A stretch of 64,000 nucleotides of DNA from Ustilago trichophora (Eukaryota; Basidiomycota; Ustilaginomycetes; Ustilaginales; Ustilaginaceae). Within the stretch, counting starts at the first letter, position 1. Each line of letters starts with the position of its first letter. The notes under the pieces were generated by a model, which ran no database searches, was not told the origin of the DNA, and worked only from the letters and a program-made list of their open reading frames with translations. The stretch spans positions 496,001 through 560,000 of the forward strand of contig OOIN01000022.1 of assembly GCA_900323505.1 (NCBI GenBank), read 5' to 3'. The position numbers were made by a program, and so were the translations under genes. Below, piece after piece: positions 50,755 through 60,745 of this stretch.

Positions 50755-52197
50755 CTACCACGGAAGGTAAGATGCGAGCTGACCACCGAGTTGACCGCCA
50801 AACTGCTGGAGGTTCTGGATGCCGATGCTCTGCAAGCTGGTCTGGAGCGTCTGGAGGGCCAAGTCGGGGTTGCCTCCCGAGATCCAGGCGAGGGCACCGG
50901 CACCGACGGCACCGGCAGCGGCGACCACACCGGCGGTGGTAGCGATGGGACGCTTGCGAGCGACACGGGTACCGCGCTTGAAGGCACGTACGACACGGCC
51001 AGACTCGGCGTAGTCCTCGTCATCAGCCATGGGGTCGAGCTCAGCGGTGGGTCGGTCGTTGACGGCGCGACGCTTCTGGCCTCGGCTCGAGGCGCCGGCT
51101 TTGCCTCCGGACGTTGCCGACTTCTGGATACCAGCTGCCAGTGCTTTGGCTTCGGCGATCTGTGCCTCGATTTCAGCCTGCGAGAGAGCGGCGGGGATGC
51201 CATTGGAACTAGACTCGGCCTCGATGGTGGTCTCGACGTTGACCTGGGCGATGGTGCCGTCGGCGTTCTCGACGCGGGTGACCTTCTGGACGAGCTTGGG
51301 CGAGGCCTCAGCATCGGAGGCGGCAGCAGCAGCGGCAGAAACACGCTGGCGCTTGCGAGGGGTCTTGACTTCAGCAACGGGAGCCGAGGTGAGGATGGGA
51401 GCTCCACCATCGTCCGAGTGCTCTGCAGTAGCGTGAATAAGGGCGAGTGCAAATTTGGCGATACCATAGTCCTCAGCTACCTCGACGGCGTCCTCAGCGG
51501 GGATCCAAGTACCCTGGAGACGAACACCGGTGCTGCCTTGGGGAAGAACGCGAATCTGCTTCTCACCGCTGACGGACTCGGTGTCGGTGGCAGCATCCTT
51601 CTTAGGAGTCTCGGCGGTCTTGCGAGGGCGACCACGCTTCTTGGGAGTCTCGGGAGCCTTGACCTCCTCGAGGATGTAGCCACCGTTGGCGCGGTTGGTG
51701 TCGTACTTTGCGTCAAGGAACTGCATCTCGGCGGCCTCGGCGTTACCGTCAGCAAAGGGGAAGGCGAGACGGAACATGGAAGAGGCAGCCATGGCGTTGG
51801 TGTCGAAGCGCTTGAGCAGGAAAGCGTGGTCCTGACCGTTGACGGTGGGGAGCTTGACACGACCAATGATGATGTTGTGACCCTCGCGCTTGATGATCTG
51901 GAGCTTGACGACAGCCTCGTCGACCTCTTTCAGCCTGGGGTTCTTCTTTGTGGGAAGCTTGGGTCGAGAGAGGTCTGACTTGACATCTTTGGTCTGCTTG
52001 GCGGCAGAGGAGACAGAAGAAGCAGCGGCAGCAGCAGCAGCAGCGGCCTCCTTTTCCTTCTTGGTCTTGCGAGGCGAGGCGGAAGGCGAAGCGGGAGTGG
52101 TGGTGGAGGCGTTGGAAGCCACCGAGGAGGAACGAGCGCGTCGAGGGGTCGACTTGCGCGTCGGAGTAGACTTTCGAGTGGTAGAAGCAGCAGGCAT
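50755..52197 (-). CDS. BQT4: Bqt4-like inner nuclear membrane protein (APSES/KilA-N-like domain)
   Basis: 480 residues, single exon, ATG at 52197 (MPAASTTRKSTPTRK). The first 90 residues are basic Ser/Thr/Ala-rich with an alanine run. Residues about 90-240 form an APSES/KilA-N-like fold: VDEAVVKLQIIKREGHNIII, LLKRFDTNAMAASSMFRLA, and GTWIPAEDAVEVAEDYGIA. An AT-hook-like PKKRGRPRK sits in the middle. Near the C-terminus a basic stretch (RAFKRGTRVARKRP) precedes a single hydrophobic segment TTAGVVAAAGAVGAGALAWI at about 418-437, then a 41-residue Gln/Leu-rich tail. This architecture matches fission yeast Bqt4, which anchors telomeres and Lem2 to the inner nuclear membrane. Membrane anchoring is inferred from the segment. 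Confidence 0.82.
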   Translation of the reverse strand: MPAASTTRKSTPTRKSTPRRARSSSVASNASTTTPASPSASPRKTKKEKEAAAAAAAAASSVSSAAKQTKDVKSDLSRPKLPTKKNPRLKEVDEAVVKLQIIKREGHNIIIGRVKLPTVNGQDHAFLLKRFDTNAMAASSMFRLAFPFADGNAEAAEMQFLDAKYDTNRANGGYILEEVKAPETPKKRGRPRKTAETPKKDAATDTESVSGEKQIRVLPQGSTGVRLQGTWIPAEDAVEVAEDYGIAKFALALIHATAEHSDDGGAPILTSAPVAEVKTPRKRQRVSAAAAAASDAEASPKLVQKVTRVENADGTIAQVNVETTIEAESSSNGIPAALSQAEIEAQIAEAKALAAGIQKSATSGGKAGASSRGQKRRAVNDRPTAELDPMADDEDYAESGRVVRAFKRGTRVARKRPIATTAGVVAAAGAVGAGALAWISGGNPDLALQTLQTSLQSIGIQNLQQFGGQLGGQLASYLPW

Positions 52198-52839
52198 GAT
52201 GTTCGTTTCGGCTAGCAACAAGAATGTGGTGGAAAAGAATTTGGATCAAGGCAGAACAGTGAGTCTAGCGACGACGAGATGGCCAGACACGAGACGCGTT
52301 TGAGATGACCGAGCTCCAAAAGATGTGAGGAAAAGTGGACGATGGGGAGGAGGTGCACGACAAGGATGCGGGCGGGCGGGCGGGCGTTCGTGATGAGAAG
52401 ATGATGGAGGAGGAGGATTAATGATGGTAGTGCGGGAATCTGGAAAGAAGGATGAGATGAGATGGGATGGGAGAGGGGGAGGAGCGTTTGGGATGAGGAA
52501 GGAGGGGCAATGGTGGGGCAAAAAATTGGACCAACACCTCCTGCACCTCTCACAGCACCACTCAACTCTATTCGCGTCACCATCTGAGACTCTGCTCTCT
52601 TTGCCAAATCCAAATGAATTTTTAGCAAGGTCGCGCTCTGCTATGCGCCTCTTTTCTTTCCTTTTTTTTCCCATTCTCTTTTTGAAGCCACGACAGTTGT
52701 TCACCGACATGAGAGAGCGCTAGGGCGTGCGAGCGTGTGCAAAGAGGCAGGACGCGCCCTCTTTCCGCCTTCCGCCTTCCGCTGCCCGGTGTTGAGAGAA
52801 AAGTGGTTTTTTTTTTCACGATTGTTAGTTGACAGACCA

Positions 52840-52868
52840 ACACACACACACACACACTCTCTCTCTCT
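52840..52868. repeat. Compound CA/CT microsatellite
   Basis: Alternating CA followed directly by alternating CT, upstream of BQT4. Confidence 0.9.
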
Positions 52869-53756
52869 TGCAGCAAGAGCAGGCACAGAGTTCAAGCTCC
52901 ACGTCGCTCCTGTCTTGCAAGAGCGTGTTTGGAACGCGGTTCCAATTTGACAGTCCGCTTCTGCCCCAAAGTTGAGTGCTCTTCTATGGCAACGTTTTCG
53001 AGCGTGCCGATTTTCAGGGAGCCATGTATCGTACGACAATATCAAGCATGGACTTGGTAGCTAAGCGCGTGTGTCAAGAGTCATACCGATCGGGAGCGCC
53101 GACACCTTTGTTGAAATTACATCACCTTTGGGTGTGAGATTTGGACTCTGTCTCTATACAATCACAGCGCAACACACAACTTTGATTGGCTCACTTTTTG
53201 TCGGCAATGCCCCGTGCTGTGCTGTGCTGTTGTGATTGCATTGCTGCACAGCCAAAGCAGGGTCTTGTCTTTCGCTATGATCACCTCCGCAATCTGTAGC
53301 TGATGGACAGGCCAAGGGTGCAGCGTTCGGCTTCGATACCGATGAGGACGGCTCGTCCGAATGCTCACCATCCAAGCATAGGAAAGGCTGGTCCTCAGCG
53401 AGTTGTCAAATCGTCCCTCTTCGCTGTTCAAAAGCCAGAGACAGCTCGCTTGCTTGCTCTGTGTTCAGGGGTCCGCTAGCGAGTTTCGAACACGCAACTC
53501 ACTGCACAGATCAAGCTTCGTGTCGTGACTAGGTGAGATAAGAGTGAGAAGAGCACATGACCTCCCTGCTCTGCTTGTGTCGGACGAAGCGACAAAGAAC
53601 GTGCTGCTGTAGTTGCTGTCGCAAAGTGAAGTGAGGTCAAAGAGCGATCAAGGGTTTGGTTAACCCTGAGCGAACGTGAGCGAAATGAATGCAGATCTCA
53701 AGGCTCAACTGCGGGTCCCCTGATTTTGACTGCTCCAGAGCCTTCATTTGAATTAC

Positions 53757-53776
53757 CACACACACACACACACACA
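53757..53776. repeat. (CA)10 microsatellite
   Basis: Ten uninterrupted CA units upstream of MAF1. Confidence 0.95.
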
Positions 53777-54796
53777 GCGTCCGCGTTCACCCGCCTTAAC
53801 TTACAGTCCACGCACATCGCCATTGCACCTTGCCTCTCAGTGCGAGCGAGACTGAGAGACCGGACAGAACAGCGGAGCTCTGAACGTGTGCGCCTCAAAC
53901 AGCTAAATCGCCGCGTCCCCTTCGGCTTGTGAGTGTCTGAGTGAGCCTGGCCCGCTTATCCGCTGACGCCGATTGCGCGTTGAGAGTGCGAGGTCGACGT
54001 CGAGCCGAAATCATCCAACCTGCTCCTCCCACGCTTCTCCCCTTTTCACCATCATCATTTCCATCATTCAAGATTGACAACAGAACGAGATCTTCGCGAT
54101 TGACGCGATCCGTCCCATCTCTTCCATCTCGGGCACCCAATCCAGGCGTGTTCGGCGATTCTATTTATTTGCTTCCTTCCTTCATCTCTTTGTGCTGACT
54201 TGCGCGATCCACGTGTAGGGTCATCGTCCCCAAACAGTTTCTACTCCCTTCTTGCCCAGCGCAATACGCTGACTCGCCGCAAGCAAATTCCTCACGTCGA
54301 CGAATACGTGCCTGTCAGGCCTCTCCTCTTCGGATCGCTCGATTGATCATTCAATCACCAAACTACCAGAGCTAACCTGCCGAGTTTAGGCGTGAGTATT
54401 TCACTTCTTTCTTTCTTCATCTTTGGCTTCTCTCTATAGGAGCGCCCTTCTGCTCGCACTTTTGGAACCTCGCCTGCCTTCCTAGGTCGTGCAGCGTTGG
54501 ACCGAACTATCGGTTCAGATAACGCAAACTGCATGGCAATCAGGGCGAAGGGCTGGTCTCAAGACTGCAGCAGAAAGAAGGCTCCTCTCTTTCATCTCCA
54601 ATTTTGTAGCACTTCCATTCCAAGTCTGGAAATGCAATAGCGCTTGCTGACCCTTATCGTCCTTGTTCTGGTTCGAGACTGTCTCTTTGCCGTCTTTGTT
54701 CGGTCTTGGTGCTGTTGGTTCCCTCCTTATCTTGATCTCTGACCCTCGCCTTCATTTCGCTCGACGCGACAGCGCGCATTCCTTATCTTATTTATC

Positions 54797-56410
54797 ATGA
54801 AGTATCTCGAGTACCCCGAGCTCGAGCTCCTCTCGCGAGCACTCACCTTCGAGTCGGCAGAATGTAAGGTTTTCACACGCATGGAGGCCTACTCCTGCAA
54901 GACTGTATCCAAGGAGAAGCGACTTTTTAAGAGTCTCGAGTCATCTTACCTTCGCTCGGCCTCCACCTCGCCTCCTGACTACCTGGAAGAAGCGCTTGCG
55001 TCTCCTTTTGGCCGTCTCGACCAAGCATCGGCCCGCAAGACGCTCTTCCTGCTCATTGCAACGCTCAACGTCGCATTCCCTGATCACGACTTTAGCGAAG
55101 TCAACCCTGCCGACTTTCGCAAAGAGTTGAGTCCTGCCATGGTACTCAACTCACTCAGTACCACGCTGCTTAGCCTCAAGACCTCGTCTAATGCTCCTCG
55201 CTCCTACAGCTCCTTCCCTGGCTCGTTCGAGGAGCCAAGCTTCGCCCTCGGGAGCTCCGGCGAATCACCCGGTTCCGCAGGCACGACCGCCTCACTGCCG
55301 CCCCTCATCACTCATCCAGCTCTCTCGCACATTCTCGACGACATCATGGAGGTTTCTGATTGCGAGGTCTACACTTTCCATCCCGACATGGACTCGGATC
55401 CGCACGCAAGCGCCGAGCCCGAAGAGGAAGGTGACCTCGCCGACGATGACCCCTACGAGGATGAGGAGTACTGGGATGACGACGGTATGCGAGGCCGCGA
55501 AGACACCCCGCGTGCACGAACACAAGCCGACGACGATGACGAGGTCATGGAGGATGCACCCATGTTTGACGAGGATGTTTACGGCGACGGTCTCGGTGGT
55601 GGCAAAGGAGCTCCACGAACCATTGCAACGATCGGTCCTGACGGAAACATGGTTCTGTCTCGTGCAGGCTTTGATGCCAAGAGGCGACCTTCGATGGAAA
55701 GTTCGAGCCTCACCTCTTACGACTCGAGCTTCAATGACGAGGAGGACGACCTTGACGGAACAGGTGCAGGTCTGCTCTGGTCCACCTTCGCCTTCTTCTA
55801 CAACCGCAAGATGAAGCGTATCCTCTTTGTCTCGGTTTGGAGCCGCAAGAACGCCCGCTTTGGCATGCCTGTCTCTTCGTGGGCCTACGCGCAACCACCT
55901 CCCGTTCTCAGCGCTTCGCTCGGATCACCACAAGCCAGCTTTGGCCGTATGACATCTCCACCTTCTGCCCATGGCCGTCAACGAGCCTCTTCCAACGCTT
56001 CCAAGAAGCAGGCCATCGTGGCGCCTACTGCTGCTGCCGCACCTACGCTGGCCAAGCGCGCCATTGCCAGAACCGACTCTACTGGCTCCCTCAAGCGGGC
56101 CGGTCGTCCCGGTCACATTCGCACCTCCTCTGGCAGCCCGGCTCCATCATCCCTCTCGCCCTTCCCACACGCTTCGCCCCGCGCTGTACGAACCACAGAC
56201 CCCATGGAGAGCATCGTCATCGTCGACGGCCGCAGAAACGTCAACTCCCTCGACGCAGCTTTGCTCAGCGCCAGCGCCCCCGCAGCAGCCGTGGGCGGGA
56301 GCATCAAGGCTTCTACGCGCGCCCCTCCAACGTCGATGCGCAGCAAGCGATCTTCCGACACTTCATCTAGCACATTTGACCAGAAGCGGGTCAAGAAGCA
56401 GGCTGCCTGA
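54797..56410 (+). CDS. MAF1: RNA polymerase III repressor Maf1
   Basis: 537 residues, single exon. The start MKYLEYPELELLSRAL and the segment GRLDQASARKTLFLLIATLNVAFPDHDF are Maf1 A-box features. The B/C-box LLWSTFAFFYNRKMKRILFVSVW lies near residue 328, quoted here in parts: WSTFAFFYNRKMKRIL. Between them is a Ser/Pro-rich insert, then a long acidic patch (EEEGDLADDDPYEDEEYWDDD) flanked by YTFHPDMDSDP. The C-terminal 170 residues are Ser/Ala/Arg-rich with potential kinase sites. Maf1 integrates nutrient and TOR/PKA signals to repress Pol III; phosphorylation in the insert controls its nuclear entry in yeast. Here it is longer than human (256) or budding yeast (395) Maf1. Confidence 0.94.
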   Translation: MKYLEYPELELLSRALTFESAECKVFTRMEAYSCKTVSKEKRLFKSLESSYLRSASTSPPDYLEEALASPFGRLDQASARKTLFLLIATLNVAFPDHDFSEVNPADFRKELSPAMVLNSLSTTLLSLKTSSNAPRSYSSFPGSFEEPSFALGSSGESPGSAGTTASLPPLITHPALSHILDDIMEVSDCEVYTFHPDMDSDPHASAEPEEEGDLADDDPYEDEEYWDDDGMRGREDTPRARTQADDDDEVMEDAPMFDEDVYGDGLGGGKGAPRTIATIGPDGNMVLSRAGFDAKRRPSMESSSLTSYDSSFNDEEDDLDGTGAGLLWSTFAFFYNRKMKRILFVSVWSRKNARFGMPVSSWAYAQPPPVLSASLGSPQASFGRMTSPPSAHGRQRASSNASKKQAIVAPTAAAAPTLAKRAIARTDSTGSLKRAGRPGHIRTSSGSPAPSSLSPFPHASPRAVRTTDPMESIVIVDGRRNVNSLDAALLSASAPAAAVGGSIKASTRAPPTSMRSKRSSDTSSSTFDQKRVKKQAA

Positions 56411-56602
56411 ATGATTTTGACTCAAATGGTTCCGATTCTCTTCTTGTATTTGTACTCAACGTCTTCTTTTTGGTAATGTGGTGAATTGCAATCTGACCCT
56501 CTTTCCACTCCAAGGGTGGATTGGAAAAGTGTGTAGGAAAAAAGAAAATGAGGCTGGATTGAAGGCAGAAGATTGAGATGGGTAGCAGCAATGAGTGTGG
56601 AT

Positions 56603-59110
56603 TTAGGCCTTTGAGGAGCCTTTGAAGTGTTGATCTTGGCTTTTTTGGGTCATTTGACGATGTTTGAAGCTGGAAGTGTCGGATTTGAGGGCCTCTCGCA
56701 TGAGCATTGTGGCGTAAGAAGAGGAGGGGAGTTGAAAATTTAAAGTGAGGGCTGTAAAGATGGAGCTTTGGATTTTGTGATTTTGTGTGACTTTTGAATT
56801 GAAATGCTCTTGTTTAATGGGGAAAGAGTTGGAGAGTGAGGGGTTGAGACAAAGTTCTTCGTCTGTGTAGGTGAGAGGGATGTCTGGGTCGGTGTAAGAT
56901 GTCAGAGTGTAATTGAAAGCGTTAGGTTTGACGAGGATTCGACGGTAGGAACCTTTGAGTTGATATTCTGGAATTTTGGATGAGGTGAGTTGGGTGTGAG
57001 TTAATCCGTCTTTTGAGAGGATGGAGGTGTAGAGTTCCGACATCCATCCGGGAGGTAGATCGATGGATGATCCGGGGAGGGGGAGAATGACATCGTAGAT
57101 TGTGTATCTTCGGCGAGATGGTGTGTCGATGGTAGAATTTGTAAGAGACGGCATGGATTCGTCCTGGTCGAGATCGGCTTGGGTGAGGACTTTGATAGGG
57201 CGTTGCCAAGTAGGGATGGGTTCTGTTTTGGATAAATCGTGGCCCAGATCATCTTCTTCTTCATCACCAGCTTCATCCTTATCTGCCACAACTTGACCAA
57301 TATCTACACCCCAACTATCATCCGCATCATCATCCGCAAACACCAGATCTCCCTCCACCGCATCCACACTACCAAACCTAGTAATCCTCTCGGAAACCAA
57401 CCTGTTCCAAACATACGACTGATACGCATGCACATACATCAACCTCAACGTCCTCGGCACATTCCCAAAGGCACCTGTCCAATCTCCCTGATTCCACCTA
57501 CCGCTTCGCATCTTATCCAAAATATGCTTCTCAGCAACGCAATTCTTCGGAATGGCATAGTACGCCTTTTCCAACTCTCCATCCTTGTACAATTGCTTGG
57601 CTTTGAGCAGGTCAATCGAGTCACCATCGTCGGCGTCGGGGGATGACGGTGTACGGGGTGTGAAGAGAAGATCGATGGCCGATTTAAAGTCGTTTTTGAG
57701 GATGAGAATGCCAATGTTGTGCGTGGGGATGGCACCTGTGCCGAAACGTTGCATGCCAAAGTAGTTGATGAAGCCGCGATCGCGAAGGACGTCCATGGAG
57801 CTGCGAATCGAGTTGAAAAAAGACTCGGTTGGCTCGCCCGAGGAAGGACGCACGTTGCGAAGGGTAATGGTGAATTCGTTGCCCTTTAGTTGGCCGAGTT
57901 TGAGTGGATGGTGGGCATAGGAGAGGTGACCTATGCGAATACCGCGGTCACCGCGAGTGGTGGTGGCGTCGAGGACTGTTCGACCCTTGCCTTTTCCTTT
58001 GCCTTTGCCTTTTGATGCTGATGCAGAGATGTCAGCGTTGATCCCATTGACGAGGCGATAAACGTCGTCGAGGGTCTTGCGATTGCGTTTAAGAGACACT
58101 CTCTGCACCGTTACCGCACGTTTGTCTTTCGTCCCCGCAACACTGAGATCCTTTGTTGGAGGTCTACCTCCTCCTCTCCCTGCAAACCCACCCCTGCCTC
58201 TCCCCCTTCCTCGGCCTCCACCGCCGCCGCCGCCGCCCAACCTCAAGCTCTCAGCAAGCATCCCCATGGCCTCCTGATGATCCCTGTTGGTCTTGTGCAG
58301 CAAAAAGTGAATATAAGGCGGCGAACTAGTCGCCTCTTCCGAGAGATCATCACCCGCCCTCCTATCTGACCTGTTGGCCCATCGAACCGCAATCTTTGTC
58401 GCCGCCGCCGCCGCCGCACTGCTACCTCCATTCGCACGCGCATCTTCATCTTCCTCTGCTGCCCTTTGGCCTCTTGGTCGAACCTGGCACGAGTCTGTTG
58501 CGAGTTTGCCATGAAACAGCTCTCGAATCAGCTTGTGCACCTGCGTTCGCTGCGCCTTGTCTTCAAGCGGTCGAGTGACGATGCTGGCCGCAGAGACGAT
58601 GGTGGCATTGGCACCAGTGGCCATGCTCTCTCCCTCGCGTCCTTTCGACCACATCTCCTTGAGTCCGGCGATGGATTCGTCGGGAAAGAACTGTTTCAGC
58701 TGTTCATCTGCGTTGGCGGGCCACGTTCCTTCTTCGATCGAAGCCTTGGCTTGCGCTTTTGCCGCCTTTTCGGCTTGGATTTCGGCGTCCTCGATTGTTG
58801 CTGAAGCTTCCTCGGGCCGTAATTGTGTAAGGTATTTTCCAGGCGAAGGGTCGAGCGAGGAAAGACGGCAAACAGCACCCGAGAGGTCGATCTCGTTGAC
58901 CATAAAGTCGGTGAATCGCTGCTTGATGATGCCTTGGAAACCGGCAAGGCTGGGGTCGACGTAGGCCGTGATACCTGCTCGAGCTTCCGTCATCCTCGTT
59001 TCCACTTCCGCATCCTCCTTGCTAAGTGCAACATCACCATTGTCGAGCTTGACCCGCTTTGCTGCCGGGCTGGAACTAGTGGCGTTGTCTGATGAGATCT
59101 GGTCCGCCAT
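56603..59110 (-). CDS. PUS7: tRNA/snRNA/mRNA pseudouridine synthase Pus7 (TruD family)
   Basis: 835 residues from the ATG at 59110 (MADQISSDNATSS). The N-terminal part has RAGITAYVDPSLAGFQGII and DFMVNEIDLSG, typical of Pus7. The catalytic TruD motif is GTKDKRAVTVQRV, with the nucleophile-position Asp at residue 329. NYFGMQRFGTGAIPTHNIG and the later NAFNYTLTS segment complete the fold. Directly before the catalytic motif, residues about 290-320 form a Gly/Arg insert (eight Gly, then RGRGRGRGGFAGRGGG). Pus7 modifies U35 in tRNA-Tyr, U2 snRNA and mRNAs in yeast; RGG boxes bind RNA and are methylated by arginine methyltransferases. At 835 residues it exceeds yeast Pus7 (676) because of such inserts. 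Confidence 0.94.
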   Translation of the reverse strand: MADQISSDNATSSSPAAKRVKLDNGDVALSKEDAEVETRMTEARAGITAYVDPSLAGFQGIIKQRFTDFMVNEIDLSGAVCRLSSLDPSPGKYLTQLRPEEASATIEDAEIQAEKAAKAQAKASIEEGTWPANADEQLKQFFPDESIAGLKEMWSKGREGESMATGANATIVSAASIVTRPLEDKAQRTQVHKLIRELFHGKLATDSCQVRPRGQRAAEEDEDARANGGSSAAAAAATKIAVRWANRSDRRAGDDLSEEATSSPPYIHFLLHKTNRDHQEAMGMLAESLRLGGGGGGGGRGRGRGRGGFAGRGGGRPPTKDLSVAGTKDKRAVTVQRVSLKRNRKTLDDVYRLVNGINADISASASKGKGKGKGKGRTVLDATTTRGDRGIRIGHLSYAHHPLKLGQLKGNEFTITLRNVRPSSGEPTESFFNSIRSSMDVLRDRGFINYFGMQRFGTGAIPTHNIGILILKNDFKSAIDLLFTPRTPSSPDADDGDSIDLLKAKQLYKDGELEKAYYAIPKNCVAEKHILDKMRSGRWNQGDWTGAFGNVPRTLRLMYVHAYQSYVWNRLVSERITRFGSVDAVEGDLVFADDDADDSWGVDIGQVVADKDEAGDEEEDDLGHDLSKTEPIPTWQRPIKVLTQADLDQDESMPSLTNSTIDTPSRRRYTIYDVILPLPGSSIDLPPGWMSELYTSILSKDGLTHTQLTSSKIPEYQLKGSYRRILVKPNAFNYTLTSYTDPDIPLTYTDEELCLNPSLSNSFPIKQEHFNSKVTQNHKIQSSIFTALTLNFQLPSSSYATMLMREALKSDTSSFKHRQMTQKSQDQHFKGSSKA

Positions 59111-60745
59111 TTTCGTGCATCTCAGATGGGGTCGTTGTTGGTAGAAAGAGTGGCCTGTTTGCAAGAAAAAAGTGTCACCTTTTGCAAAATGTCGGCTCGG
59201 TCAATTTTTCCGTTGGTCAAAACGCATCCGACCTCGTAAACTAAACTTTAACAAAAACCTGAGCTGTCAGATTGTGCACCTCGATCGGGATCATAATCGG
59301 CACAGATGGTAAAATCGGGGAGGACCCTACAATATTTTTCACGCGCAGAATTGATTGGCAGCGGCTGCAGACAAGGGCGTAAATTTCGGTTTCAGCGTTA
59401 CACAAAAGTAGCAGGAGAGTGAATGGCTTGCTGTAGAAGCTTCGACGGCCTTTCTTTGCTTTTCTTTTGTTTGGACGCAGCATCAAGTGACGTTCAGATG
59501 TGTGACACACATAGAAGCCAAATGCAAGAAAAAAAGTGTTTCACGCGGTGCGTACAAGCCGCGCATCGTGCGAGAGGCTCCACCTCACTCTGTTCCCCTT
59601 CTACTTTCCACTTTTCCTTTTCTTTCTTGTTCTGCGTTGTGCTTGAAGTGCGACAGTAAATGGTCCAGACTGTTCAAGGCGTCGACGTGCTCAATCTTTC
59701 CGATGCTACTGAAGGTCAAGCGAGTGATACTACCACGCAAAATTGTTTGCGGCTCAAGCTAGGTTAAAAGCATTTCATACGCGACAATAATTGCTCCTGT
59801 GAAAGGTACATTTCAGTGCGATATAGATCCTAGACTTGTGAATGGTAGGAGCACAGCCACCTTGGAAAACGACGAAGGGGGATGATGGTCTGGCGATTTT
59901 GACTCTGACCTCTCGGAGAATTAGTCTCTCCCCCGCATTTTCGAAAGCACGGATTTAACTCATACAGAATGTGACGGTGATAAGTGTCGGCTCCTGCCCA
60001 AACTCGCTATCATGACACTTTTTCCAGATGAGGTTGTCAAAATCCAAGAAAGGTGCATGAAGGGTGGAGAGTGGTGCATAAGGGTGGAGGCCAACACATC
60101 TTGTGTATAGGACAGAATGCATGGCATCGAGAGTATCTTGTGGTGTTGTTGCCATGTCACACTCAAACTGCTGCTCAGCAGCCCCATTTGCTAGTGATTC
60201 GGTTCATGGTCTCGTGAAACACAATTCAGCCAAGCAGTTTTTTAGATATATTTAATTATTTTATTCTCATTCTCGTATTTGTTTCTTCAGCAATTGCGGC
60301 TGCCGAAAGTTAACTCTCGACTGAGACCCTCTCTCTCCCTCTCTCTCCACACCTTTTTCTGCTGTCCTTTTCACGTTGGATGCATATGAAACATTTCACG
60401 CTACTGCACGATCTGCACCCTCTTGTGCCTCCGGACGAACTCAGCCGTGGAAGAGTTACAGCACCTGTCATACACCCCCGCAAACACGCTCTGCAGACCC
60501 CAAGATGGGTCCTCCTGTTGGAGATTCAAGATTCATCTGCTTGGTGACTCTGTGATTCACATGCTGCGTTGTATGTTGTCGTTGAATAGGTATATATGTA
60601 GTCTCTTCCTGTGTGTGCTACTATCCTTTTCCACACCATCTTCTTCCGCTTTCGTTGCAAACCAGTTACATCCACGACATCAAAGCCTTCGACAGCATCA
60701 GCACCTAGCCTTACACAAAACGTAATTCGTCACGCGCCGGTCACG
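59111..60745. other. 1.6-kb divergent region between PUS7 and the hydroxylase gene
   Basis: Mostly featureless. A 35-codon ATG frame at 59660-59767 (MVQTVQGVDVLNLSDATEG...) follows an acceptor-like ACAG; its codon use is protein-like but no homologue is recalled. A very AT-rich stretch spans 60238-60275. A TATATAT element at 60590-60596 lies about 150 bases upstream of the hydroxylase ATG and may be its TATA box. Confidence 0.45.
60590..60596 (+). promoter_or_regulatory. TATA-like element upstream of the hydroxylase gene
   Basis: TATATAT about 150 bases before the ATG at 60746, followed by a pyrimidine-rich leader. Position is compatible with a core promoter; untested. Confidence 0.35.

Larger units (their letters stand above)
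52198..54796. other. 2.6-kb divergent region between BQT4 and MAF1
   Basis: No convincing gene. It contains a CA/CT microsatellite at 52840-52868 and (CA)10 at 53757-53776. A possible leader intron for MAF1 starts with GTGAGT at 54392 and could end at ACAG 54772, 24 bases before the start codon. A minus-strand frame at 53154-53375 has protein-like composition but no ATG. Confidence 0.5.

Noticed and set aside
50791..51978. 395-codon plus-strand open frame antisense to BQT4
   Set aside because: It is the mirror of biased codon use in BQT4; Gly/Asp/Leu-rich with no recognisable domain.
53154..53375. Minus-strand protein-like frame ending CCAVIV
   Set aside because: No ATG in frame (only TTG), no clear splice acceptor that would rescue it, and the end is not a CaaX box.
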